Below are positions 1 through 14,100 of a stretch of DNA of 64,000 nt, piece by piece. The notes below the pieces were generated by a model that was not told where the DNA came from, made no database searches, and saw only the letters and a list, made by a program, of their open reading frames with translations. This DNA is from Hymenolepis diminuta. Its lineage: Eukaryota; Platyhelminthes; Cestoda; Cyclophyllidea; Hymenolepididae. Positions within the stretch are counted from its first letter, which is position 1. Each line of letters opens with the position of its first letter. Made by a program: the position numbers and the translations under genes. The stretch lies in contig CAADRB010000010.1 of the NCBI GenBank assembly GCA_900708905.1, forward strand, positions 4,408,072 through 4,472,071. The letters run 5' to 3'.

Positions 1-476
1 GTGCCTGAAGTTCACCTGTCTTTTACTGCGTGAAAGACAACAGGTCATACGCTGTTGCCCATTGATTTCTGACAAATTGTGTGGGAGGGGAGGGGAGGGG
101 AGGGAGCATTCCTCAGTCTTTGAGACTTTCCCAGCCAAGTCTCCTTTCATTTTCACTTCCCTATGTATGGTCATATGGCGGCTTACGTCAAAGATTTTGC
201 TCAGTTCTCTAGTAGTGCAGATTGGATTTTCATCAATGGCAACTTGCAAGTGCTCAGAATTGAGTTATTTTGAGCATCCTACTCTTGGTTCGTCTTTCAG
301 ACTAAAGTCATCCTTTTTGAAACGTGAGGGTGAAAACTACCTTCTGCAAGTCTTTTCATTCACAACATCATTTTCATAAGTGTCTTCGAGTGTTTTGGTG
401 CTGAGCTGGCCGTATTTCCTTGATGAAATTCAAACAGTAAAATATGTCTGATTTGCTCTTTATTTGGAGTGTACAT
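1..476 (-). pseudogene. mariner-type transposase, 5' part, degenerate and cut by the window edge
   Basis: Read on the minus strand, a start codon at 476-474 opens a reading frame beginning MYTPNKEQIRHILLFEFHQG, the typical N-terminal helix-turn-helix start of a mariner transposase. The frame then shifts by one base, and the next part carries the family pattern VVNEKTCRR, then FSLKDEPR, then LQVAIDENP-CTTRELSKIFDVSR and LPHNLSEINGQQR, interrupted by stops (one where the usual tryptophan of RRW should be). The catalytic DD34D region would lie further left, outside the window. At least one frameshift and two in-frame stops mean it cannot encode a transposase. Family motifs are recalled, not searched. 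A G-rich simple repeat (83-105) is inserted inside it. Confidence 0.82.
83..105 (+). repeat. G-rich tract with five G-runs (possible G-quadruplex)
   Basis: Five runs of three or four G separated by single A residues occur on the plus strand. This meets the simple four-run rule for an intramolecular G-quadruplex. It sits within the mariner remnant, where the coding frame expected from the family is distorted, so it looks like a simple-repeat expansion after the element died. Confidence 0.7.
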
Positions 477-3400
477 TAGAGCTAGAAATAGTTATCGATC
501 GCGGTAAATATCACAAAATCTGAAAGGAGAATTAATATTTTATTAATTGCCATAGATGAGCATACTACATTAACAAGCTAAATTGAAGAAATCGTGCCCT
601 AGAAAAAAACTGGACAGAACGTCTGCTACGACTTGATGTAAGATTTCGAGATACAAACAACTGTGCATCCAATTAAAAATAAAATAGTTTTTTAATATTA
701 TGTGACATGAGGCAACCATCCACTTATTTGAGATAGCGCATAATGCGGTCATCAACCGAATTAGAATTACTTAATAAAAGATAATGAATTAAAAACGGAA
801 TTATTGAAAGCCGACTTTCATTACTGCGTCATCCAAACGCTGCGAAAAGTGAACGTCAACTGATGACTATTACAGTGTCAAACATTTAACTTATGTATTA
901 AAATAACTCTCTTTATTGAATTCTCTGATCTTAAAGAAATTTTCTAACTTTACCTTTTAATCTTCTCAATAAATTCTTCAATAAAAACCCTTCATCTTCC
1001 CGTTCAACTAGAACTTTTGGTACAATCGTAAATTGACGTAATTTTTTTAAATTAAATTAAACATTTTAATTCTCCGTCCAGCTGTTGTTCATGGCGTGAA
1101 CAAATAGCCGACTAGACTTAAATTATCCTATTTCACTAAGTTTCTTCATCTATGCTTTTGTGTTTAAAATTTGATTTTTTAATTTAAAATTAAATTCTCA
1201 TATTAATGTCAAAAATTTCTGCTTTAATATTACTTTACTTACTTATTACTGTACTTAACTTATGCTAAATTGCTTCTAATGTAATCTAAAGTATGATTAA
1301 AATTTGCATTTTTTATTTCAAGAGAGCACCTGCAATCCACTGATCCAATATCTGATAAACCAAGTCAGGGGAGTGGACCGAAAAGATATTGGGAATTGGT
1401 CAGAAGGTAAAACGGTCTTACATCATTTGATGTTTGGCTTCCGGATATGAAACCACTTACTTACTAGATGATGCACATTTCAAAATGCAAATTTCATAAC
1501 TCATGGCCTGAATTATTGAGTTACAATTATAATGGTTGCCTCCAACATTTCAGTCCCTAGTTCTTTCGAAAATGGCGAGAGCAGGATGATCCTACATGAT
1601 ATTAATCGGTTTTATTGATGCTGATCAAACAGAAATACAATCTTATCTTATTGATTTATTAAAATTCTATTTATAAGTAGGTTTTAACAAAAATTATGAC
1701 TGCGTCTTCAAAAATTTCTTCAACCTAAGACGGTTACTGCGTAGGAATTTTCTACCGTTCCGTAAATAATTTTCTGCATATATGAGAATGTCAGAGGAAG
1801 TAAAGATAACCTAATGTCTAATGATGTGACGACCAGGTGTTTTAATTACAACATTTATGTTTATTTGAAAATTTTCTTTCTAATATCTACTTCAAATATT
1901 GGAAATCTAATTTCAAGAAACAAAGCACTTATCAATAATAAGTATAAAAGCAAAAGCAACAATAGGAGGACCAAACAAAGATACAGGCAAACACCTTTAT
2001 TTGGAAAAAAAAGAATTTTATTTTGGCGTTATAATTTCCTGAACTCTATCCAATGATGTATTAAAAGCGTATATTAAATGCTAATAAAATTCAATTAGCC
2101 TCTGACAAATTGGTGGCTTACAAAGGTTTCTACCGTTTATTGGCCATTTAATTGAAACACCAATTAAAATTTTGATGTTTTCCCATTAAACAGTAATTAT
2201 AATTTTTTTAATTTACGGTTACTAAACATTTATCTGAAGTTATTGATAGATCGTCAAAAATAAACAGCTGATCTATAGGCTCTGGAATTCGCAGACGTCA
2301 ACTCCATTATGAACTTTGGGAAAAGATTTAAAGCTTCGGACGTGGAAATATTCAAACATGAATACTAATACTAAAGAATCTGGATGTAGAGGTTAAATTT
2401 TGTGAAACCCGTTTGATATCCCCATTTATTTTTCCCTCTTCTTAATCGTCATTAGACCGCCTTATAGTTCTAATGCTTAGATGTCATGCCATAATAACGA
2501 AGTACCATATTTGTCTTGACTACAGAAGCTGATAAATGTAATGGTTTCATTTATGGCAGATATTTTCATAACTTAGTATAGCATACATGAGTAAATGAGG
2601 CTATTCAATTTTCACACGTATTTTAATTACCATCATTATTCAACTGTATATTTTGAATTAAATTTCGGTTTCTAAGATTTCGTGTCATCATAATTAAGAC
2701 GAATTACTAGGACTGTTAACGTAAATTTTTAACGTTTCTGCATACGTCAGTAAGCATGGTCAGAGAGTACGACAGTCGGTTGACCACTTGAAACGTAATA
2801 GCTGTTAGTAAATATTGTGACGACTAGGTGTTTTATAACAGGCTTTAATGAATGTGTACTTCAGTATTATTCTTAACACCGAGTATTATCTAATTTCAAA
2901 AACAGCGTCAAAGAGGAAGCATAAATATTTAATAATACATATTTTTTCTAGACAAAATAAACTTTTTATTCTGAATTATTGTTCCTTTTTATTGAATTTG
3001 CCTTGATTTGTTTAAATGAACTAAATGCTTCATTTATTTTGAATACTGATTCATCAATAGTTTAACAATTTTTTGCGGATAAACAAACATCGTTTTCCAA
3101 TTTCGCCTCCTTGTTTCCTTAAATTATAGTAATTTGGAGACGTTGATGTAAATTTACATAAATTAAGCCGTTAATCGGTCGGAATTTTCATGGTGAACAT
3201 GTGCAAGTATAATAAACTTCGATGTTGATTTAACATAATAGAAGAGTTAAGGATCTCTAAAATACAAAGGAAAGTTTAATCATACGATTACACTCTAACA
3301 GACGCGTAACAAGCAAAAATTTTAGAGGAGCAAGCTTTAATGAAAAAATGCTTTTCATTTATTTGAATATTCATGTTATAACGAGAACTAAAAACATAGC

Positions 3401-6240
3401 GTCGTTTAACAAGTACACCAGTTTTTATATGGTGTAAAATTTCAGTCTTTTTATGATCGTTGATATATATATATATATATATTTGAGCAAAGTCGAAGAG
3501 AAAACCGCCAGGAATATAATTTGTGATCAAGTTTGCTATTGCGTACTTTGTCTACCATTAAAATTTATTTTCGAATTTTAACCTAAAACAGATGGATTTT
3601 AATTGGCCAGCGTCAAAATTATACATGTTCTGCTAAATACATTGGCAAATTTACTATGAATGATGACTAGATCACTAGAACTATCGAAAAGTTGTTATTT
3701 AAGTTGAGATGATCTTTTGGTCTTTTAGACTTCTTATACTCTTAGAAGTAGGCGAGAATATTAATAAACGAGCATATTTCATACTAAAGAACAGGAAATG
3801 CTTGTAAAATTATCGGTTCAATAGGTAAAAACAAAAATATTTATCTAAGTGACAACCTAGTGACTTTTTCCGTTATCTGTTGTGTTATCTATCATTCTAA
3901 AATGATAATCGATTGTTCTAGTGTACTGCCTTTCCCACTTAGTTCTGTCCATGGCCTTTGAGTAATTTCGAGCTCAAGTTCCTAATTGTAAGTTCTACTC
4001 CCTCATTAAAATACTTATTTGGCTTATTTGTTACAAGGTTCCCGCTTCCCCTTTTTATCTATAATTCGGTATTCTGTAATATACTCTGAGTTATTCATAA
4101 TCATTCAACTGCTGTGTTATCCGTGTTCTCCATCTCTCTGCTGTGTTCCCTCGTACAATTGTATGAATAACTGAAGCAAGAATTTTAACAAGATCACACT
4201 TTAATGGCCTTATTGAATCAAGGGGAATCCATTCTTATCGAAGAGCTACTTTGAGCATACTTCATCTTCCTTTTCTGTTTTCACTAGCTCTCAAAATGAT
4301 TTTTAAACTCTTTAGCTTTTAGTTGGCAAATTTGTTTATTTGTCATTCCATGTTTTTAATTGTTTTAGTTGCTACGTTTAGGATGAAAAATGATATTCTC
4401 ACTCCATCGGGTAAGGCTTCAAAATAGTGTAGGCTAAAGAGCATTTGCTTATTCTCCAAATATTTAAAGGAAGAAATGGGTAATTTTCCTAAATATTAAT
4501 AGCAACACTGCATTATCATAGTATTCAAAACCGTTTGCTACTCATATAAGAAAATAAATGGGTTTGACAGAGATCCTTATCTGAAAATAAAGTAACAGTA
4601 ATAGGACTCCCAATTTTTTAGGATTTTTGCGTACTTAAAGTGCCAAAATTTAACTCATAACTTCTCTAAGTAATTTGCCATTTAATTACACAGTTGATTG
4701 GTTAAACTTGCTCAGATCTTACAATGTGGCGAGATTAAGGAGGAATTTGGGTATAAAGATGTTTGAGAAAATAACAAACTTCAATGCGTAGAATGAAAGT
4801 ATGTAAAATAAACGCTATGATCAGTTTATTTGATTTTGGGAACCAAATACTCTCACTCTAGTAGTGTAATTGGTTTTCTGACTTAATCAATAAATAAATT
4901 GATCCAAAAATCAATCCCAACATTATAATTTCATTTAGATAACATTCTTAAATGTAAATTTCATTTTTAAAATCTTCCTTTTTGGATATTGCGTTTATAA
5001 AACTTTTACAATTTTATCAGTGCAGTGTTATTAATACCATCTTGAACTGTAATATTTACGGTAAATAAATTTATTTGCAAGATTAAATGAAAAGCGAGAT
5101 ACGACGACATTGCAAACGAGTACCAAACCCGTAATATTCTATAGAAATCTTGAGTTTTTAGTGCGCAAAATGATTATTTAAACAAAAATGTTAAATAGGT
5201 CTCTATAAAAAGTTTGAATACCAAAATGTTTTATTGTTATATGGGATCTAAACACTCGGGATGAATAAAATTCCAGGAAGACTTAAAAAAGTAACTCGAT
5301 TAAAAAATCCAACGTCACTGATGGGGATTCATTGTGGTGTTAAGATTCCCACAACAGGGACAAATCAGTTCCTAATATTTAAATGTTCAAAAGCTCAATT
5401 TTCATGATTTGACCTTTGAGTGAGTTCATGTCCATAATATTCTGATTAAGTTGGCCAATTGACTTAATTAAAAAGTGATTCTTGACACACTTAGATTCAT
5501 TTGGATCTTCCTTTAGCAGTGAGCAGAAAGCACGTAGTGGAATAAAACATTGACCAAGGAATTATTGCGCTTTTATTCTGAATACTGATTTAATTTTTAA
5601 ATTTCCCAAGTTTTGAAGAGATATTTTTAACGCTAAAAATACTATTAAACTAAAATTCATTTAATTTTATAGTTTTATGAAGTTTTTCTAATATTTCTGT
5701 AAATTAATGTCCGTTAGGAAATTAAAATTATTTTTCCGAAATAAAAGAGACTGCACAAAATACGATGAAATTCTTTAATTGTATACATTAACAACTTTTA
5801 TGATAATTACTTTTATGACTTTTACCCACGCCAGTCCAGGTGTGCTTTTAAATATTTCATTCTAGTAAAACAATTGAACAATGCCTGTTAAGGAAGGGTA
5901 ACGAAGGATGGTAAATTAGACCTAAACCACCCAAAGAGCCTTAAAAATTTGGAATTCGAGAATCTTTTGTGCACTTTTCTACTCGAGCATAGTTCACCAC
6001 TTTGTGTCTTTATGTTTAGTTGTCAAAATATATTGACAGTTTTAATAGGTGACTTAGTTTTTTTCGGTGTTCAAGTAGACTTTTGGTCGACCACGTCATA
6101 TAAATTGGATTATTCAGATAAAATTCCGGATGACATTAATTAACAAGATTTTAACAAAGCAAATGTATATATGCCTAAGACTGGGGCTTTTGCATCAGCA
6201 CAAGGTAGCTTATGAGGCAACTATTTGGTTCAGATTGTAA
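477..6240. other. gene-free AT-rich stretch
   Basis: No exon with recognisable protein content and no convincing splice-linked open frames on either strand. Open frames here are short, AT-biased and lack family motifs. An (AT)n microsatellite lies at 3463-3483. I see no RNA gene. Confidence 0.6.
3463..3483. repeat. (AT)n microsatellite
   Basis: About ten uninterrupted AT dinucleotides, seen directly. Confidence 0.95.
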
Positions 6241-6244
6241 AACT

Positions 6245-6335
6245 GATGTAGTTATTGCTCTGGTTTATTTGGTGGTCTGCAAAATCAGAGGCCATGAATT
6301 CTATGTCTATCGGTGCACAAGCAGGGAGACGAATA
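6245..6335 (+). repeat. SINE-like family 1, partial copy
   Basis: The core resembles the B-box region of the better copies at 38685 and 32292: a stretch of the form AGAGGCCATGAATTCTATGT followed by CGGTGCACA. Only the promoter half is recognisable; the tail is diverged or absent. Confidence 0.45.
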
Positions 6336-7325
6336 GCCAACTGCAATTTTGGCTAATATATGAACTTGGAGAACTAAAGTTTCTTACTGAGAGGCTAAAT
6401 TGGCACGGGGATTGCTATTGAGTTCATTTTCGGGAGATAAAATAAATTTTGAAATTTTTCGCGATTATCTGATGCTCAGAAAAGTGATTCAACTGTAGTT
6501 GAATAATGAAAATATTTGTAATTCTATTGAGATGAGTATTTAATAAATTCCTCAAATACCCTGAAGATGTCAAGGTCAAAATGGAGCAAATCACAACTCA
6601 ACCTTCAGAGATAACTTTACATTTCAAGAAGGAAGTCTTCACATTTTACTCCCAATGTAATAACTGTAATATTTAAAACAATACATTTTCATTCCCAATT
6701 TTCATTTGTAATGCGCACATTAACTGATCTATTTTATTGTTTGAATGGAATTAACAAATAATCTTCGTTTAAGCAAATTTAAATTTGTAAGTGACTTTAT
6801 CATGCAAACTTTTAATACATGCAAGTTAAGATATAAATTTTGGCCTACTTTCAAACGAACTGGAACTAATTAGAGGCAGGCATGATACGCAACCCAAAGG
6901 AAAGCATATTTCGGTTAGAAAGGCAATATATAGTGCAATTATCTTGTATGGGCAAAGAAAAGGGAGCTTAACTTCATGCTTGGTCTTAAATTTTCAAGAA
7001 TTTTGACTGCTTCAACTTCCTCTTCTAAAATCAGTAGTCTAATTTGTCTTCACTGCGGTCATGAAGAGATCTTTATTAATCAAAGAAACAGAAAAGTATA
7101 TTTTCTTACTATAAGACATATCGTCGATACTCTTGGATAAATTATCGACATGTTAAAGGTGCATCATTAAAAGGAATTAAAAAATTTAGAATTAATAAAG
7201 GACTTGTATATTTGCATGAAAACCAAACGGCCAAAACGATTCGAGGGAGTGAATTTGTTTTTTTTAGTAAAATTTGATAAGAAGAATCGAGGTGAATGGT
7301 GAGTTCAACAAAGAATGAGCACCAT

Positions 7326-7984
7326 CTACTTTCCAAGTCGAAGTAGTCGAACAGCCCGTTTCCGTAAGTCAACAGGTGATTCTTCAAAATAGTGATCCAA
7401 AAGTTCCTTTGCTTCGGATAATTTCTCGTCTACTGCAGCTTTCACGGCTAATTCTGGGATATCAACATCCCTGCTATGCGGATGTGCCTCAACTGAAAAA
7501 CCTAACATTAAAATCACAAAGTATAAATTAAACAGAATGAAAGAATCACAATTGACGTCATGTTATAAAACCATTCGAAATATTTTTATGAAAATAGGAA
7601 AAGGTAAAGGTTAATTATGGACGAAAATTTATCATCAAATCTGGTACTAGAAAAATTAATTTAAACAGATTGAAAAGAACCTCAGTTTGAAGAGTCGAAA
7701 ATTTAAAATTTTTGCATTAAATTATTAAATGCACGCAATTATAAGTAACCTTTTCCAAGTGACAAATAAAAACTCACAAATATTTTTTTTCTCTATGTTT
7801 CAGAATAAGGGTCTGCTTTGCAAGGCAAATATTGATTTAAACTTTGGTCTTTAAGAATTATTTTACTTTAATTTTAAATAATGAAACAAAATTAAAAAAA
7901 CCTAAAATGATAATTACCGGATAGCAGGAGCACAACTGCGAATGCGGCAAAGAAAACCTTCACGTTAAAGAATTGAGTGAACAT
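7326..7984 (-). CDS. small secreted peptide, antigen-B-like (8-kDa hydrophobic-ligand-binding type) candidate
   Basis: Two coding exons, 7918-7984 and 7326-7492, joined across a 425-bp GT-AG intron in phase 1, give 77 residues. Exon 1 encodes almost only a signal peptide (MFTQFFNVKVFFAAFAVVLL...), with cleavage likely after VEA. Exon 2 encodes a charged, helix-prone mature peptide of about 52 residues ending ELLDHYFEESPVDLRKRAV and RLLRLGK. A signal-peptide exon, one intron, then one exon for a short amphipathic helical peptide is the architecture of cestode antigen B genes, and the aromatic-acidic-Pro segment (HYFEESPVDL) loosely recalls the FF-x-x-DPLG region of that family. No cysteines. 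That family binds lipids and is secreted in quantity; function here is inference. A possible 90-bp 5'UTR intron (7993-8082) and a TATA box lie upstream. It could instead be an unrelated secreted peptide. Confidence 0.6.
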
Positions 7985-8126
7985 ATTTATAACTATAAAT
8001 AAACAAAAAATGTACAGAAGTATTATCACAACAAACAAATGTACAATAAAATGAAATAAAATTCAAACGAAAATTAGGATACCTTCCGTATTATTTCTTA
8101 ATACGCGATAACCTATTGTTGGACAT

Positions 8127-8134
8127 TTTATATA
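8127..8134 (-). promoter_or_regulatory. TATA box for the small secreted-peptide gene
   Basis: TATATAAA on the minus strand, about 143 bp upstream of the start codon, or about 50 bp upstream of it once the putative 5'UTR intron (7993-8082) is removed. Position and match are good for a strong, regulated TATA promoter. Confidence 0.5.
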
Positions 8135-11100
8135 TTCGTCTTCGCATCAATTAACCCACCAATCCTCGAAGGGTTTTAATTCTCAAATACGATTGGTCTA
8201 AATGAATTTTTAAGGTTGCAATTGGCCATCGTTACATCTCAATAGGTTTCTCTCTCGTTATATATTTCGCATAGAAGTGATAAGACCATTATGTGCCGTT
8301 TCATACCCATTTACTCTTCTTTTTTTCTTCAATATAATGGACGCGAAATGTTCTGTATTGGTCTCTTTGAAAAAGGATGCATTCGAAATACTACTTGGAC
8401 ATAGCTTTTAAAATAATTTTTATTGATGAAAGTGCGAATGAAATAAGATAGTCTTGAAATAATGTAGCTTAGATGCAACTACAGCTCCTTTGACCTTAAG
8501 ATCGTGGTTCATTAATATTTTTAATAGTATCAGATTGGACCTCAGTCATCAATACAAGTGGATAGAAAAGCCATAGATATTGGTTATCAGGAATAAAGGT
8601 TTGCATTCCTTTCCTCTCTTAATCTCACCGCTCATAATTCGGATCAAATTCTGACCACTGAAGAGGGCTTATGCACATACTAATTAAGTTTATAAGATAT
8701 CGCAACCACTCCTATCCTTAACAAAACGGATTTTTAATGCTCAAGCTATGAGACAGATGCTGGCTTATGTGATATTAAACTAATATTGTGACATAATTTA
8801 TGATTCTTCGAAATTAGCTTAAATAAAATTCCCTATTTTTCAATTAGATTTTAATTTTATTATTTTTTAAAGAATTAATGAACTATAACAAAATGTGGCA
8901 CAAAAAAATGTAAATCAATTAAATCAGTACGGTTATAAACACACGTCTTATTTTCATCCTCCGCCACGTGAACACAGTATGCAGAGCTCTGATGACTAAA
9001 ATTGTACCTACCTTACCTCTCCCATACGAAGACTTAGGCTCCTAAATATCACGCAAGATCAGTTTGTCTTTTCAACCTTTGGAAGAAAGAAAATGAGTTG
9101 AAGTGGCATGGCAGGCACTTCTTGATTTAAACATCGGTTAATGAGCACTGCATTTAGATTTAGTGATAGATATGCCTTTACAGCAATCCAAAGAACGAAT
9201 AATGAAATTTGGATTTCAGAACTTGAACTTTACACTTGTTAAATATTGTAAAACTCGAGTCCATGAATCAAATGGAGTAGGACTTTCCTATACTCTAACA
9301 TGGTCTTCATCCCTCTTCTCTATCATCTATTAGATTTTCTCCCAGACAATTTTAATTGCTTCACTATTTTAAATTTTAAATAATATTAATTTTTATTGTG
9401 CGTTATAATAGTGAAATCTATCGGTCATATCATTCAAAATAAAGAGGGTAGTTTTAAATAAGAGACATTCTTTTGGTTCACCACATGTTCGACGTAGTTA
9501 GTACCAGCTTCAAATCTCATCTCATTGCAAATGGGTTCTTCTCGGCAGATGTTTTATCATCCCGTTTAATAAACTAACCAGGAATAATTATCAATGCGCT
9601 TGATAAAATTTGGTCAATAATTTAGCTTTTGCGCCAAGATTAAAATAGATAATTTAGTTTCGATATTTAGTTCAATGCAAATTTTGTTTAAGTTACGCTC
9701 CTCTTTAAAATTGTTTCTGTTTCTCTTTTTTGTTGATTTAAATCGTAATTTGACTTTTTGCGTAGGAACGATTACGGTTTTTTCCATAGGAAAGACTAAT
9801 TTGTTTCGGTCAAACAGTGCTCACCCCCTTCATTAAATACCCTTATCAAGGTGGTCTAGAACATACCATAGATAAACATCAAAACTAAGCCTTGCCCAAA
9901 CCTATCGTTTTCAAATAATTTAAACAACAATAAACTTTACAAATCACGAGGTCGAAATGTTTTATTTAACCATCTGTGCTTAATGTACTATTTAAAAAAC
10001 GAACAAATTGGGCTTACATATCTTCTCTCTAAATTAATAGTCAAATAAGATTTATTCTTAAACAAATGGGGTTGACTTATTATAAGTTATAACTTTTAGA
10101 TATCATCCATTCTTCAAAAATCAAAAGACGGCACTCGACCTACCGCATCAGTTGCAGAACTACCAGCCACAAATAGATCTATATCCTACTGAACATCCTA
10201 CCGACAGCCTACAACATTTATACTTGATATAACTATCTCCTTAAATCTCCTATTAACTAAACTTAAGAAGTACCGACTTATTAATATAATTAACGGAAAG
10301 ATAAAAAGATTTTCTAATGTTTTACTGAAATATATTGAAATCTATCAACAGAAAGTCTAACAGGTGGTAAAGTAGGAGAAATCGATAAGATATTTAGAGT
10401 GAAGTCAAGGTATCAATAATTCAAACTTCATTTATTTATTTAACTTCATTTGATTTTGGATTCGAGTCGTACAATAAACTCGTACATCTATTAGTAGATC
10501 ACGTTCTGAAATTCAAATTTCATGATTCGTCACCTGGATTACAGGGTAAATTATTTTCTAATATTAGTAACAGTCTACCATGGCTTTTAAATTCATATTT
10601 TTCTCCGGGATGCTCCTATCCCTCTGTTCATGCCTTCTACCTTTGCCTCTTATTTCGTGGATTATTTGACAAACCTCCTCCCAATCCATTCTCTCTTTTC
10701 ATTATCTTTGCTATCTTAAAACTAAAATATTTAAACCTGTGCAAATCTGGTAGACACTCTTTAAAAGATTTTTCTCAGCAAAGACTTCTTTTTTTAGTCG
10801 TCGGTAAAATTTTTCGATTTGTTACTGTTCTGTAACTCAAAAAATGAATAAAATGTGAAGAAAATTGTGAATACTTTGAGGTAACAGCCTGTGCAATGTG
10901 AAATCCAGAGACTGATGCCAGGGTATAAGTTGAACCCTCAACGATCCTGCTAAGTGTTGCTTAAATAAAGGGTGGCAGAATTTGAGTTTCCCACTAGAGT
11001 GACTTCAAGATTCCACTTTTCTTCCCGAGATAAGTGCCACAAAAAGCTTTTTTAATGGACTTAAAAGTCAGTAGAGTAGCACAAGTGCATTTTTTTACAA

Positions 11101-14100
11101 TTAGGTCTTGAGATTCATTTTTTGTATCTGCTGATTACATTTCTCAGCCATATCTGCTTTGTTGAACTTAAATTTCAGTGGAATTATTCCGGCCCTCTAG
11201 TTTCCTTTAAAAATTTTTCTATTCCAATTAACTATCTGAATTTTGCTGAAAAAATAACAATGTTTCCTTAATTTATCAATACTCCCTTCAATGATGTTTT
11301 TTGATACAAACAAATAAGCTTTCTAAAACGTGTGGTCAAGGTATTGTGATGTCTTGGTCAAGCCCTCTGTCAAAGGAAAGGCTGCACTGGTTCGATGAAC
11401 GGAGATTGACCTCCCATAGTAATGATTTAGAAGTGACAACGATGATGAGTAGTGGCACTTCCTACGCATGTCAGAGTAACTTTTCGCCTTTCTATTTATA
11501 ACATAATATCACCTTAACAGTTTAAATTCACAAAGTTCTTGACATTATGCAAATAATACCAAAGTCGATCGAAATGACACCAGTGGCCAATACTTTTTTA
11601 TGAGCAACAACTCAAAAATTTCGAGTCTCAGATCGATCTGTCCTGTCCTTAACTGCATATATTCCCTTCAGAAATCCCTAGTAAACCCAATTCTCTTGTT
11701 TGTTGTTGATATCCTAAATGTTCAGTAACTCCATTAGACTTGGTCACGTATATCCCCATTTATTTATTCTTAAATAGTTAAAAGCGTCATATGTGATACG
11801 TACTTCACTCTTAAAGCTAGTTTGCTATTTTACAGATGAGTTCTACATGACTTCCTTTTTTCATTAGCACTTGTTCTGTGACTTACCATGTTTCCCACTA
11901 TATGTAATAAGATTGAAATTACATCGAAAAGAAAGTACTTGACTTGAGGTGAACTTTTGAACAATATTAAATTTACCTTTTAAAATATAGTTCAAAATTG
12001 TTGAACATAACACCTTAAATTTGAAATATCAGTTTTAAAATTTGATATGATTAACAGTAAATTTAATTCACAGAAGAAATGTAGCTATATGAATACTTTA
12101 TTTGAAAAAGATCATTTGTGTTGTAATTCAAACCATTCAGGATTTCGCTAGTTTTCTTCAGTTAATTAAATACCGTCTCTTATACTACGTAAATGATACT
12201 TAAATTTTAAATTGTCACCTTAAACACCTTATAATCTTCTATTAAATTGGGGTAACCAGTAAATACTTTATTAATCATTCCATTCACCTGAGTGTCTATA
12301 TGAAATACATACTTTTGATATGTCTCAATTAATTTGATCATATCAACAGTTATTTCTATTATGGTGAGCTTTTAGCAGATTCCACACAAATAAACTCTCA
12401 ACCAAATCTTGTGTATTCCACTTAGAAGTTCGGCTAACTACAGACACGTACAATAAGCCCCTAGTAGAGCTCTCTATCATATACTGCCCCCGAAATTAGC
12501 TACGTTACGTCCAAACTAGTGAGAACGGGGTAGGTATTTTGCTGAAAATAATTAGCAATTATAAAGGCAATTAATGAAACGCTACAGGAATTTTGATCGT
12601 TAATGGGGTGGAAAACCTCTGCACGCACTCCTGCACTTGCTCAATATGTGATCAGTAGCATGCCTCGCACTAACTTGACAGTATTTAAGACATCTACTGC
12701 TCGAACACGACTTGATGACATTATTATTGGGTGTTGATCATAAACATTAGATAACTAGCGTAAAATGCACTTTTATAAAGCAGTTATTCCGATGAACACA
12801 TTTCCAAAGTAAATAAATGTTCGCGAGATAATTCTCATTAGCTTTGGCGAAACGAAATAAATTTAAATATTTTAATTACTAAAAAAACCTAAACATGAAG
12901 AACAATGAATTAAAATTTGGAGGAGAAGCGTCGACTGAAATATGTTTCGCTGCAATGTTAGAAAGTCCAGTTTCTTCAGCTTTGATCTATCTCGCCACTA
13001 GATGTCGGTAGACTACAGTGGACTCAGACCATAGGGAAGAGAGAAGACGGTTATTCAGGGAGACTTAAGTATTTTTCGCAAGGTCCATTAATAGGAAAAA
13101 TAAAAAATTACAACCGGAACGATGAAGTGGCTTGTCTAGACTAGCTGTCTAGCCTGCTTTCATATTGATTAGGCTGACAGGCCCTGTGGGACCTCCAGGT
13201 ATATGAATTGCTCATTCCACGGAGGTTCACAGACTCTGCGGTAGTGTTTCTTCGGCTTCACTCCATTTAAATCTCGGCTTTATCAGTTCGTACACTTTTA
13301 CTATATATATATGGCTCACAGCATCCAGTTATAGTGTTTTGATACATAGATATTAGAAACATTGACTAATCGATTGAATACATTAACTTGTCATGACATC
13401 TTAAACCGTTGTTTTCTATTCAAATGGCAAAAATCAACTTTTTGAACCTGTTTTAGATGCATTTAACATCTTAAAAAATATGAATTCCAAGCTTTAATAA
13501 CTACGTATTACCTTGAGTTAATTTTTTGTGCTGCTGATTAGCCAGCTGTTTCATTTCTCTAAAGTTAACCTGATCAGACTATTAAAACCGTATGCACAAT
13601 GTTTAGCTAATTTTGTGTTCAATTTTTGTATCTAATCATAGGATAGAATTTGAACACGCAAAATGGTCCATTTAGGAATGTCCCGAGTTATTTTTGATTG
13701 AATTCTGGTAGCATTCGTTCGTTCACTTCGCAATATCTTAGTGTTCCCAGGTTCAGTTACCATAATTTGATCCTTTATGGATTCATGGCTCAAATTTATA
13801 CAAGCTCGTTGACTAGGTAATTTAATTGAACGGACGATCGTATCACTATGATTTACGTATATCTTCTCGCAGGCGAAGAAATTTAACGATATTGGAGCTC
13901 ACTCATTCAAGTTGAATTCTAACAAAGCAGACGTAAGTGCCTTTAATCCTTATGAAACGTTAAATACATTTTTATTAAACTAGATTTTAATAAAGCATTT
14001 TCTAAACTTCGCTTCGGTGGATATATATTTATCAGAGCAATTGTTCTTTATCTGATAGATAGTTCATAAATTAACTCCCTTAATGTATCTTGCACACTAT

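Noticed and set aside
62..379. 105-codon plus-strand open frame at the left edge
   Set aside because: It is antisense to the mariner remnant, whose minus-strand translation is clearly recognisable.
9100..9240. Possible further copy of repeat family 2 (AAGTGGCATGGCAGGCACTT)
   Set aside because: Only the first block matches; the remainder is too diverged to claim by eye.
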